From positions 1-64,000 of the forward strand of contig NZ_QGSZ01000175.1 of NCBI RefSeq assembly GCF_003857055.1: DNA of 64,000 nt. The letters are read 5' to 3'. Position numbers and translations under genes: made by a program. The stretch's first letter is position 1; each line of letters opens with the position of its first letter. Below the pieces are notes generated by a model. It saw nothing but the letters and a program-made list of their open reading frames with translations. It searched no databases and was not told the DNA's origin. Source of the stretch: Micromonospora inaquosa. GTDB taxonomy: Bacteria > Actinomycetota > Actinomycetes > Mycobacteriales > Micromonosporaceae. Shown one piece after another: positions 17,271 through 25,362 of the stretch.

Positions 17271-18587
17271 ATGGCCGAGGACCACCCACCCGACGACCGC
17301 CGGCAGTGGCGGCTCGATGAGACCGCCGAACGGACGGTTCGACGGGTGCGGCACCGTGGTGGGCAGGCCAGCCGGATCCGAGCCCGGCAGTGGGAGGTCA
17401 CCCTGGTGATCTCCGTCCAGGCCGGGTTGGCCGCGGCGATCGCCGCCCTGCTCGCCAAGAACCTGCTGGGCTCCGGATCGCACGTCTTCGCTCCCGCCGC
17501 CGCCGTCGGTACGATCGCCACCGCCATCGGTCAGCGGGCTCGGCGCACCTTTGAGCTGTTGGCCGGCGTGGCCCTGGGCATCGTCATCGGTGACACGCTG
17601 CGGTTCCTGCTCGGCGCGGGCCCGTGGCAGACCGGCGTGGTGGTCGCGCTGGCCATCGCCGCCGCGTTGCTGGTGGCCGGGAAGGGTGGTCCGCTGGTCG
17701 GTCAGGCCGGCGGTACCGCCGTGCTGATCGCCACGCTGGCCCCGATGGAAAGTGGCCTGGAGTTGCCCCGCATCTTCGACGCGCTCGTCGGTGGGGCGGT
17801 CGGCCTGGTGGTGGTCGCATTGTTGTTGCCGATCAACCCGATGCGAGTGCTGGACCGGGCCGCGGCGCCGATCTTCACGATTGTCTGCGAGCAACTCGCT
17901 GAGCTGGGGCAGGCGATGCGCGAGCGCGACCGGGCCCGGACCATGGGCGTCCTGGAGCGGCTCCGCGGCACCGAGGACGACCTGGGCCGGCTGCACGATG
18001 CGCTGAGCGGGGCCGAGGAGGTGGTGACCATCGCTCCGGTTCGTTGGCACCGCCGCCAGCAGTACCACCGGTACGCCCGTAGCGCGGCCCACCTGGAGCG
18101 CTTGTTGCTGGACAGTCGTGCGATGGCCCGCTGGTCGACCACCGCCTTGCAGTACGACGAGCCGATTCCGGAGGAACTGTCGGACGCGATGCGCCAGTTG
18201 GGTCAGGCGGTGACGGTGATGCGTGCAGAGTGCAGGGTCGGTGAGGACCCTCAGCGCACCCGGCAACTGATCGAGCAGTGCGCCGAGTTGGCCGGGCGGG
18301 CCTCCGCGATCGGGGTCAGCTCGTTCGGGGAATCCCTCGTCACCGGATTGCGCACCGCGGCCAGCGATCTGCTCCGGGCGGCCGGTTGCGAACCCGAAGA
18401 CGCGAACCGGATCGTGCGCCAGGCGGCCGGTGCCGGCGAGGCGGAGATCCACCCGCCCGTCCGGCGACAGATGCACCGGGTCCGACCGGCCCGGGCCGCC
18501 CGAGCCCGTCGGCGCGCACACCTCGCCCGCCGGACCCGTAACGACGGCCGGGCCGGCCTCCCCGCACGGGAGAGGCCGGCCCGGTGA
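17271..18587 (+). CDS. FUSC/aromatic acid exporter-like membrane protein
   Basis: 438 residues. After a basic N-terminus, paired hydrophobic segments (about residues 45-190; VISVQAGLAAAIAALLAKN, GVVVALAIAAALLVAGKGGP) form the FUSC-like membrane domain. A long soluble helical domain follows (about 200-400). The family includes efflux proteins for aromatic acids; substrate and direction are not known here. ATG at 17271. The last residues are encoded within a terminator-like palindrome. Confidence 0.8.
   Translation: MAEDHPPDDRRQWRLDETAERTVRRVRHRGGQASRIRARQWEVTLVISVQAGLAAAIAALLAKNLLGSGSHVFAPAAAVGTIATAIGQRARRTFELLAGVALGIVIGDTLRFLLGAGPWQTGVVVALAIAAALLVAGKGGPLVGQAGGTAVLIATLAPMESGLELPRIFDALVGGAVGLVVVALLLPINPMRVLDRAAAPIFTIVCEQLAELGQAMRERDRARTMGVLERLRGTEDDLGRLHDALSGAEEVVTIAPVRWHRRQQYHRYARSAAHLERLLLDSRAMARWSTTALQYDEPIPEELSDAMRQLGQAVTVMRAECRVGEDPQRTRQLIEQCAELAGRASAIGVSSFGESLVTGLRTAASDLLRAAGCEPEDANRIVRQAAGAGEAEIHPPVRRQMHRVRPARAARARRRAHLARRTRNDGRAGLPARERPAR
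18550..18582. terminator. Bidirectional hairpin inside the FUSC 3' end
   Basis: GGGCCGGCCTC (18550-18560) pairs perfectly with GAGGCCGGCCC (18572-18582) over an 11-nt loop. It overlaps the last codons of the FUSC gene and precedes the converging C39 gene stop at 18598. Confidence 0.6.
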
Positions 18588-18597
18588 ACAGCCAGGG

Positions 18598-19242
18598 TCA
18601 GGAGGAGTAGCCGCGCTCGGCGATCCAGTTGGCGACCTTCGGAAGGCTCATCCAGTACTCGCCCAGCATGGGGTCGGCCGGGTCGGCGACCCGGATGGTG
18701 TCACCACCGTCGCGGTAGCCGACGAGGGTCAGATAGTGGCCGCCCTCGTACGAGTGCGGGTTGCCATCGGTGTCGACGGTCGTGCCCTTGATGTTGGCCA
18801 CCACCGGACGGCCGGCGTCCACCGCGGCCAGCACGTCACGGCGCAACTGCTCGACCTGGTCGGGGCGGGCCACCGAATCACGGATCTCGGTGGTCCGGTA
18901 CTTGCCGCCGGTCAGTTCGTTCAGCACGCGAGTGGTGTCCAGGGCCGAGGGGGTACCCGCCTCGGTGGTGCCGAGCAGTTGGGCCACCTCGTCCTGGGAG
19001 AGCGCCTTGCCCTGGGCGGACAACGCGATCCTGGTCGCGGCCGGGCCGCAGTAGTAGAAGTTCGGCTGGGCCTGGTAGTCGACGTTGAGGATCCGTTCGG
19101 CGTGCCGGTCATTCTGGTTCGACGAGGCCGGCGCGGCGGGCACCGGGGCGGCCTGTGCGGCCACCGCCGGGCCGAGGGCACAACCGCCGGCGACCAGCAG
19201 GCCGACGACGGACAGACCGCTCTTCTGGACGATCGGGTTCAT
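18598..19242 (-). CDS. Secreted C39-family cysteine peptidase-like protein
   Basis: 214 residues. A signal peptide (basic start, then SVVGLLVAGGCALGPAVAAQA, cleavage near residue 32) directs export; the Cys at 21 could also suggest a lipobox but the context is poor. The mature part is papain-like: nucleophile Cys in NFYYCGPAAT (C65), catalytic His in GGHYLTLVGY, and Asp in VADPADP. It probably cleaves peptides outside the cell; no bacteriocin transporter is fused or adjacent. The ATG at 19242 is chosen because the signal sequence starts there. The 224 bp upstream hold its promoter region and no gene. Confidence 0.87.
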   Translation of the reverse strand: MNPIVQKSGLSVVGLLVAGGCALGPAVAAQAAPVPAAPASSNQNDRHAERILNVDYQAQPNFYYCGPAATRIALSAQGKALSQDEVAQLLGTTEAGTPSALDTTRVLNELTGGKYRTTEIRDSVARPDQVEQLRRDVLAAVDAGRPVVANIKGTTVDTDGNPHSYEGGHYLTLVGYRDGGDTIRVADPADPMLGEYWMSLPKVANWIAERGYSS

Positions 19243-19466
19243 GGTCGAGTCTCCGTTCGGGGGTTGGCGCCTCCGACGAGCGGAGGGCGGCAGCACCGGG
19301 AATGGCGCTCGGCGCAACACGGGGGCCGACCATCGGTGGTCTCGGCCCGGGGCGTACCGAGGGCGTAACCGCTCTGCTCCACCGAGAATTCCGCCGGTTG
19401 CGCCGACCGGGGGTCGCGCGGCCTCTCGGCCTGGCCCGAACCGGTCATCGGGGACGTGCGGTCAGC

Positions 19467-19874
19467 TCAGAGGCTCCCCAGCAGCCCGGTCACGGTGATC
19501 TCGATGACGACCCGCTCCGGATTCGGGCGTGGTGTCCGATACCGCTCGGCGTACCGCCGCTCGGCCTCCGCCACGGCGGCCGGATCCGACCGCAGCACGG
19601 CGCGACCCTCGATCGTCAACCACCGGCGGCCATCCACGTGGCACACGGCCACCGCCGCGCCCGCCGCGCCGGCCGCCGCCACCTGACTGGCCTTGCGGGA
19701 GGTGCCGGAGGTGATGACCCGGGCCAGCCCGGCGGCCGGGTCGAGGGTCACCCCGACCGGTACGACGTGCGGGGTGCCGTCCGCGCGCAGGGTGGTCAGC
19801 GTCGCGAGGTGCCGTTCGGCACAAAAGGCGACAACCCGCTCATCGTGCATGTCCAACCGATGATCGCCCGTCAT
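19467..19874 (-). CDS. F420-dependent PPOX-class oxidoreductase (Rv2074/Rv1155-like)
   Basis: 135-residue split-barrel protein: [20 protein letters not shown] and [18 protein letters not shown] match the short F420-binding pyridoxamine-5'-phosphate-oxidase-like family (TIGR03618 type). Members reduce substrates such as biliverdin with reduced F420, so the host should make F420, as actinobacteria do. ATG start at 19874. The neighbouring DUF1232 gene is on the same strand 31 bp upstream. Confidence 0.85.
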   Translation of the reverse strand: MTGDHRLDMHDERVVAFCAERHLATLTTLRADGTPHVVPVGVTLDPAAGLARVITSGTSRKASQVAAAGAAGAAVAVCHVDGRRWLTIEGRAVLRSDPAAVAEAERRYAERYRTPRPNPERVVIEITVTGLLGSL

Positions 19875-19904
19875 GCCCGTCCCCCGTCCCCGAACCGACC
19901 TCGA

Positions 19905-20246
19905 TCATGGCACGCGGCGGTGGGCCCGGTCCCGGTCCGGTGGGGCGTCCGGCTGACCGGGCAGCTGGCGACCCGTCGCCCGACGTTTGTGCACCAGCCG
20001 GGTCAGGTAGATCAACGCGGCGGCCAGCACGCCCATGTCATCCAGGTAGATCGGGTCCGGCAGCACGTCCACCGGGAAGATCGTGTAGATCAGCGCCCCG
20101 TAGAAGGCGACCTTGCCGCCCGCGCCGAGCCCGTTCAGCAGCCGGCGAGTACGCACCACCCGCACCGCCAGCACCACGGCACCGACCAGTGTGGCGAGCG
20201 CCAGGATGCCGGCGACCACCACGAGGACCCACGCCTGTCGGGACAT
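19905..20246 (-). CDS. YkvA/DUF1232 small membrane protein
   Basis: 113 residues: one N-terminal membrane segment (VLVVVAGILALATLVGAVVL) followed by the DUF1232 motif (KVAFYGALIYTIFPVDVLPD, then YLDDMGVLAAALIYL). Function of the family is unknown; it is often found with envelope or stress genes. The tail HKRRATGRQ is basic and cytoplasmic. ATG at 20246. Confidence 0.88.
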   Translation of the reverse strand: MSRQAWVLVVVAGILALATLVGAVVLAVRVVRTRRLLNGLGAGGKVAFYGALIYTIFPVDVLPDPIYLDDMGVLAAALIYLTRLVHKRRATGRQLPGQPDAPPDRDRAHRRVP

Positions 20247-20279
20247 GCCGTCACGCTAACCCACCCGAGACCGCACGGC

Positions 20280-21098
20280 TCAGTACGCGGGCACCGTCGC
20301 CCGGCCGCGCGCGGCCACCTTGTTCTCCCGGGTCTGCTCGACGTTCTCCCGGGTCTGCGCGCGCAACGGCCCGGCAACCTCGCTCAGTGGCAGCACCGAC
20401 GCCGACTCGGCGACCCGTCGACCGATAGCCGCGTGCGCCTCCTCACGCAGGCTGCGAGCCGCAGCCACCGCCAACTCCGCAGCCCGCCACGCGGCCTGCT
20501 CCCGCTCGCGGGCCACGGCATGTTTGGCCGCCAGATTGTCCCGGATCGCCCGCTGGAGCACCAGTTCCTGCTCGACCGGGTGCAGTCGCGGGTCCCAGCC
20601 GTCGCGGTGCGCGAAGACATCGCTGAGCTGCTCCACCGACAGCTCCCGCCGCCAGTACGCATCCAGGGCCGCCCGGTGCAGGTAGCGCTCCCGGTCGGCG
20701 TACTCGGCGGGAGTCCGTGCGGTGTGCGGCAGCGGCATCGCGGCCGCCGCGTCAAGCCGCCGCACACCGGCCTCGGCCGCCTCGTACGCCAGCCAGGCCG
20801 CCTCGACCTCCTCCTGCGCGGCCACCCACTCGGCCCGGCGACGCCGCACCGTGGTGGTCGCCCGTTCCGCGGCCACCGCGACCTCCTGCGCGTAGCGGCT
20901 CTGCTCCCGCTCCTCCTGCGCCTGCTCAAGTTGGCTCGGCATGGCCGCGCGGCGGATCCGGGCGCCCGGATCGAAGCGGAACCGGCCGGGCCGCAACAGG
21001 AGCGCGGAGACAGCGACAGCGACCACGCCGAGCAGGCTCAGCCAGATGACGGCGGCCCGGGAGAGGTCTGGCAGGACGGCGGAGAGGATGGTTTGCAT
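20280..21098 (-). CDS. Membrane-anchored coiled-coil protein near the ESX locus, unknown
   Basis: 272 residues. One N-terminal membrane helix (AAVIWLSLLGVVAVAVSALLL) is followed by a long Ala/Glu/Arg-rich helical region with heptad-like spacing (about residues 55-125 and 185-230), separated by a motif-rich part (YADRERYLHRAALDAYWRRE). The C-terminus contains the near-duplicate TRENVEQTRENK. The ATG at 21098 has AAGG 8 bp upstream; a GTG at 21107 is an alternative. It lies beyond the minus-strand ESX arm in the same direction, so an accessory role in secretion is possible but unproven. No known family recognised. Confidence 0.7.
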   Translation of the reverse strand: MQTILSAVLPDLSRAAVIWLSLLGVVAVAVSALLLRPGRFRFDPGARIRRAAMPSQLEQAQEEREQSRYAQEVAVAAERATTTVRRRRAEWVAAQEEVEAAWLAYEAAEAGVRRLDAAAAMPLPHTARTPAEYADRERYLHRAALDAYWRRELSVEQLSDVFAHRDGWDPRLHPVEQELVLQRAIRDNLAAKHAVAREREQAAWRAAELAVAAARSLREEAHAAIGRRVAESASVLPLSEVAGPLRAQTRENVEQTRENKVAARGRATVPAY

Positions 21099-21253
21099 GA
21101 TCAGCACCTTGCGGTCGAAGGCGGGTATCGACGGGCGGCAGGATGGCGCGGCAGCGCCGGTCGGCCCGGTGGCGGGATTGCCCCGTCGACGGCCACCTCA
21201 GGTGCCCGTACGGGATCAGCCGGGATCGGGCACCGGGGCTTGCCGGGCCTGGC

Positions 21254-21628
21254 TCAGCTGGTGGGCGGACCGCGTCGCGCGGGAGTGCCCCGGCCGGGAT
21301 CGATGGCCGGGGCGTAGACCGGGCCCGTCGCGACCGGACCGGTCGCCGTGGCCGTATCGGCCGTGTCGGTATCGAGCGTGCCAGCCGGCGGGGCGACAGC
21401 AGGCTGGCCGGCTCGCGTGGTAGCGGGGCCGGCGTCGGGGCGGACACTCGTCACCCGGCTGCTCACGGCACTGGGCCGCAGCTGCGTGGGGGCGGGCGGT
21501 GGGGTCGCGGAGAGAGCGGCGCCGAGGCCGACCACGAGCACCAGCGCGGTGACCGCCAGGCGGGTCAGTTCCCGCAGTGACCACAGCACAGCCCGCCGGG
21601 CTGGGCGGACAGACGCTGCGGACGACAC
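21254..21628 (-). CDS. Small membrane protein with Ala/Pro/Thr-rich tail, unknown
   Basis: 124 residues: a basic head (RPARRAVLWSLRELTR), one membrane helix (LAVTALVLVVGLGAALSA) and an extracytoplasmic, low-complexity tail rich in Ala, Pro, Thr and Asp. No enzymatic motif. ATG at 21628. It lies between the ESX minus arm, which ends in a strong terminator, and the membrane coiled-coil gene. Reality of the gene is supported by the clean N-in membrane topology and codon use, but low complexity makes it less certain. Confidence 0.55.
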   Translation of the reverse strand: MSSAASVRPARRAVLWSLRELTRLAVTALVLVVGLGAALSATPPPAPTQLRPSAVSSRVTSVRPDAGPATTRAGQPAVAPPAGTLDTDTADTATATGPVATGPVYAPAIDPGRGTPARRGPPTS

Positions 21629-21740
21629 CTCACCAACCTATCGCCCGTTCCGGCGTACCGCACCACGGCGACGGGCCGCACTGGCGTGACCACCACCACG
21701 GTGGGCAATGTGGACGCTGTCGATCGGGGCTGAGAAGTGT

Positions 21741-21777
21741 GGTGCCCCCGACCGGATCGGGTCCGATCGGGGGCACC
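21741..21777 (-). terminator. Terminator of the ESX minus-strand arm
   Basis: GGTGCCCCCGACCGGA pairs with TCCGATCGGGGGCACC (one mismatch) over a 5-nt loop. It lies 57 bp past the stop of the PPE-like gene at 21834 and marks the probable end of that transcript. Confidence 0.7.
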
Positions 21778-21833
21778 GTGCATGGTCCGGGTGGCCTCTC
21801 CGGTGGTGGAGGCCGGCCGGTGGCGGACCGTGC

Positions 21834-23129
21834 TCAGTCTCCGGTGCCGAGCACCGAAGGAGCGGGCTTGTCGTCGCCCTGCCACACCATCTCGTCCTCG
21901 GTCAGCCAGGTCTGTCGCTCGTCGGAGTCGTCGTCCTGCCTTCCACCGCGCCCGCCGAGCACACCGGGACGGCCGCCGCCGGCCCCCGGCCGGGAGTTGC
22001 CACCGGTCACGGCCGGCCGGCCGCCACTCCCAGAGCGCTGGCCGTCAATACTGCGCCCGACCCCGTTGGCGGCGCGGCTCTCCGCCGGGGCCGCACCACC
22101 GCCGGTCGGCCGAGCCGAGGCGGGGGGCGCGTTGCCCGAGCCCGCGAGCGCGCCGCTGCGCAACACCCCACCGGCCGGTGCCCCGCCCGGTGCTCCGTAG
22201 AGCAGGCCGGGACCGGTGCTCGCCGCAGCGGGTCCGCCCGCCGGCGCGGACAGGCCGGCCAGCCCGGCGACACCCCCGCCCAACAGCGCGCCGCCGACCA
22301 GGGGATCCGCCCCGGCGAGGGACGTGCCCCGGCCGGTGAGGTCGCCGCCAACGCCGACCGGGCCGGTCGCGACAGCCGGGCTGCCACCGATGCCCGCGCC
22401 GACCTCATCCGTAACCGAACCGTGGCCCGGCAGTTGCGCGACGCGGTCCGGCGTCGAGATGGTCGCGTCACCAGTGCGCACGGTGTGCGTGCTGGTGTTG
22501 GGGCCGCCTGTCACCTTGGCGATGGCCGAGACACTGTGTGGCGTCGTCGGATCCTTGCTGGCGGTGCTCGGAGTGTCCGGGTCGGGCGGAGGCGGGTCGA
22601 CCACGCGGTCGTAGGCGGAGATGTCGTAACTGCTGGCCAGGTCGGCCACCAGGTTCACCATCCGCTGGTGGGCCTTCTCCTGCTCTGCCTTGTCCTGCTG
22701 GTGACCCGCGATGCCCCCGACGATCAGGCCGGTCAGACCGAAGATGGCGCCACCCTTGATCGCACCGCCGATCGCCTTGTCGTTGTCGTCGGTCTCCTCC
22801 GGGCTCTCGGCCTTCTTGTGGGCGGCCCGCAGGTGGTCGGCCATCATGGTCAACCCCTGCTTGATGCCGGCCATCCCTTCGCCCAACGCGTCGCTGTGGG
22901 CGACGATCAGGTTGAGTCGCCGGTGGAACTCCCGACCTGCCGAGCCCGTCCAGGTGTTGGCGAGCTTGTCGAGGTCACCGCTCAGCTCCCGGCCGAGGCC
23001 GTCGAGGATGCCCTTGAGCTCGGCCCACTGGGTGGCCACTCCCTCGATCTGCTCCGGCTTGCCCGCCATCAGGCCGTCGTACAGCTGCTGGTGACTGTTG
23101 CCCTGGTAGCGCTGGGTGTATTCAGACAC
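21834..23129 (-). CDS. PPE/EspB-like type VII secretion substrate with WxG motif
   Basis: 431 residues. The N-terminal about 120 residues are helical and contain the WxG turn (NTWTGSAGREFHRRL, W60-T-G62), as in WXG100/PPE-fold ESX substrates. A short hydrophobic Gly-rich stretch (FGLTGLIVGGIAGHQ, about 130-150) follows. The rest is Gly/Pro/Ala-rich and probably disordered, ending in the acidic aromatic motif TWLTEDEMVWQGDD. The GTG at 23129 (AAGGAGG upstream) overlaps the 3' end of the gene before by 8 bp, so the two products are likely made together as a heterodimer. Role as a secreted substrate is inferred from fold and locus. Confidence 0.82.
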   Translation of the reverse strand: MSEYTQRYQGNSHQQLYDGLMAGKPEQIEGVATQWAELKGILDGLGRELSGDLDKLANTWTGSAGREFHRRLNLIVAHSDALGEGMAGIKQGLTMMADHLRAAHKKAESPEETDDNDKAIGGAIKGGAIFGLTGLIVGGIAGHQQDKAEQEKAHQRMVNLVADLASSYDISAYDRVVDPPPPDPDTPSTASKDPTTPHSVSAIAKVTGGPNTSTHTVRTGDATISTPDRVAQLPGHGSVTDEVGAGIGGSPAVATGPVGVGGDLTGRGTSLAGADPLVGGALLGGGVAGLAGLSAPAGGPAAASTGPGLLYGAPGGAPAGGVLRSGALAGSGNAPPASARPTGGGAAPAESRAANGVGRSIDGQRSGSGGRPAVTGGNSRPGAGGGRPGVLGGRGGRQDDDSDERQTWLTEDEMVWQGDDKPAPSVLGTGD

Positions 23130-23490
23130 GCCCGTCCTCCTTCGGCTGGAACGCCCGGTCAACCGGGGTCAGCGCGGCGGTGACATCGTCGGCGTTGGCC
23201 GCGTTACGCGCCTCGGCGGTGCGGTAGTTGCTCAGGATCGTGCTGGTCGCCTGCTGTGCCGCCAGCACCGCCTGCCGGATCCGCTGGGCCTGCTCCACAT
23301 AGGACTGGTGGACCTCGCTGTAGCGACGCGCCATGTCGGTGGCGTCGAAGAACGAGCCCAGCGCCGGAGGGCGGCACTGCATCTCGGTGTTGAGCTTGCG
23401 CAGCACCGACTCGGCCTGGCTCAACCGAGACGCCAGGTGCTCGTGGAAGTCCTCAAGGGACAACAGGTCGACTTCCGTACGCCCGGCCAT
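23122..23490 (-). CDS. PE-like/ESX-type helical protein with YxxxE secretion motif
   Basis: 122 residues, predicted two-helix hairpin (about 13-38 and 52-95) with the turn at PPALGSFFDATD. Directly after the second helix is YRTAE (Y89-E93), matching the YxxxD/E signal recognised by the ESX ATPase EccC. No WxG is present. Its stop overlaps the start of the PPE-like gene by 8 bp, so it probably forms the signal-bearing half of a PE/PPE-like pair. The ATG at 23490 is preferred to longer starts that run into non-conserved sequence. No named family recognised. Confidence 0.75.
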   Translation of the reverse strand: MAGRTEVDLLSLEDFHEHLASRLSQAESVLRKLNTEMQCRPPALGSFFDATDMARRYSEVHQSYVEQAQRIRQAVLAAQQATSTILSNYRTAEARNAANADDVTAALTPVDRAFQPKEDGRV

Positions 23491-23596
23491 GGCAACATCC
23501 CCGTCGTTCTGGTTGACAACCGTCAGCGACGTCAAGGTTAGTCCACCAGTGCGACTCCAGGCGACCCGTCCAAGCTGCTCAGCCGTTGGCGTCGGT

Positions 23597-25201
23597 CTAT
23601 TCCGACGGCCCCCCGCCGCCGGCCCCGCCGCTCTGCGACGCGCCACTGGCCGGAGCCGACGGTGTCGAGCCCGACGGTGGCGCGGCGGACGACGACCGAG
23701 ACGGTGGCGCGGCGGACGGCGAGCCCGAGGGCGGTGCCGCCGATGGTGAGCCCGACTTTGGCGCAGCCGACGGTGAGGCGGCCGGTGCCGGTCCGTCGGC
23801 TGCGAAGACGGCGAACGCGTCCTCGCGGTCCAGGGTGGGCCCGGTCGGGATCAGTGCGAGCAGGGAACCGGGCACCGCCAGCGGGGTGACCCCGCCGTAG
23901 CCGAGCACCTCCAGTGTCGCCGCCGAGCCGAGGGGATACCGGATGCCCTGCGGGCTGATCAGGTAGATCGTCGAGCCGGCGGCACCGGACCCGCTGGTTC
24001 CGGCGCCGGGCGAAGCCTGCGCGATGACACCCTTGCCGCCGGGCAGCAGCACCGCCTCGGCGGTGCGTACGGCGTCGCGCCTGGTCTGGCGCACCGGCAC
24101 CAGTCCCGGATCACTGTCGGTCAGCTCATCCGGCACCCGGTCGAAGACCTCGATGGTGGTGGTCGGCGGGCCGCCCGCGCTGCCCTTCCGGTACGTCGCG
24201 CACAGCGTCGTCTGACCGGGCTGGGTCGGGTAGAGGGCGGGCACCGTGGTGGGCAGCCCTTCCTCCTCGATCCGCTGCTCCTTGAACGCCTCGCTGGCCT
24301 CGTTCGGTGTGATGTCGGTGATCCGACCGCTGCCGCTGGTCTGGAGCAACGCGGTGATCTCGCTGATCGACACGAGCGCGTCGCGGGTCAGCACGTAGTG
24401 CCGCCCGGCCGCCTTGAACACCGAACCGACGTTGTACGACTTCCCGGCCACCTTGCGGCTGCTGGGCTCGCCCTCACCGGCCAGCGTCATCCTGCGCAGC
24501 GGTGGCCCGGCCGGCACGGCGTTGAGCAGTTGCTGCCCGATCTGGATTCGCTCGGTGCCGGCCATCCGCAGCGCCGTCATCGTGCGGACCGGGTCGAGCA
24601 GCTGGAGCCGGGTGTTGTTGGTGACGAGGTAGCGCTGGTCGTCCACCGAGACCAGCACTCCCCGGTCGCCCAGCGGCGTGCCGCCGGGCAGCGCCCGGTC
24701 GATCACCAGCCGGGTGCTGGAGCGCCGCCGGTCGACCGGGTCGGGCACGTCACAGACCGACCAGGGCAGCCCGGTCAGCGACTTACGGTCCGGCAGAGCG
24801 TCCGGTGCCCCGACGATGCCGACGGTGACGCCGCGGGGCCGGTCCCGCAGCGACGCCTGGGACATCGTCCGCACCTCGGCACTCGCATCGTTCACGATGA
24901 GGCGCGCCGACGTGTAGTTGAGCGTCGGGTGCAGCTTCCCCTCGATGAACACGTACGTCGCGCCGGTTTCCCGTTCGATGACCAGGGTGTTCTCGGCCAG
25001 CGGCGCCGCGCCGCCGGTCAACTGGCCGTAGGCGCCCACCCCACCGAGCACGATGGCCGCGGCCAGGACACTGCCGAAGACGGCCATGCCGAGCCGTCGC
25101 ATCGGCAGGTTGGTGGTCTCCGGATCGCCAGACAGCAAGGCGGAGACAATGCGGCGGGTGACGAAGCGGTACGCCTGCACCTGATCGCGGCGGGTCCGCA
25201 T
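23597..25201 (-). CDS. eccB: Type VII secretion core protein EccB
   Basis: 534 residues. The N-terminus MRTRRDQVQAYRFVTRRIVSALL and one membrane helix (GSVLAAAIVLGGVGAYGQL, about 42-60) are typical of EccB, followed by the large periplasmic repeat domain (about 70-465). The last about 65 residues are a Ser/Ala/Pro low-complexity tail (repeats of PSAAPPSGS), probably disordered. EccB forms the periplasmic part of the ESX membrane complex with EccC, EccD and EccE. ATG at 25201. It heads the minus-strand arm and diverges from eccE across 161 bp. Confidence 0.95.
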   Translation of the reverse strand: MRTRRDQVQAYRFVTRRIVSALLSGDPETTNLPMRRLGMAVFGSVLAAAIVLGGVGAYGQLTGGAAPLAENTLVIERETGATYVFIEGKLHPTLNYTSARLIVNDASAEVRTMSQASLRDRPRGVTVGIVGAPDALPDRKSLTGLPWSVCDVPDPVDRRRSSTRLVIDRALPGGTPLGDRGVLVSVDDQRYLVTNNTRLQLLDPVRTMTALRMAGTERIQIGQQLLNAVPAGPPLRRMTLAGEGEPSSRKVAGKSYNVGSVFKAAGRHYVLTRDALVSISEITALLQTSGSGRITDITPNEASEAFKEQRIEEEGLPTTVPALYPTQPGQTTLCATYRKGSAGGPPTTTIEVFDRVPDELTDSDPGLVPVRQTRRDAVRTAEAVLLPGGKGVIAQASPGAGTSGSGAAGSTIYLISPQGIRYPLGSAATLEVLGYGGVTPLAVPGSLLALIPTGPTLDREDAFAVFAADGPAPAASPSAAPKSGSPSAAPPSGSPSAAPPSRSSSAAPPSGSTPSAPASGASQSGGAGGGGPSE

Positions 25202-25362
25202 GACTTACCTCCGGCGGGGTTTTTCCGCGACGATCAGGTCGAAGTGCCGTCGCGGGCTTCCCTACGATAAGGGGCCGACGGTGCTTCCTTGGGACCACCG
25301 CTCGTGGCCGGCACCGGACCGACCCGGCGCAGAGCCGTACCGTGCAGGAGGGACAGTCAGCG

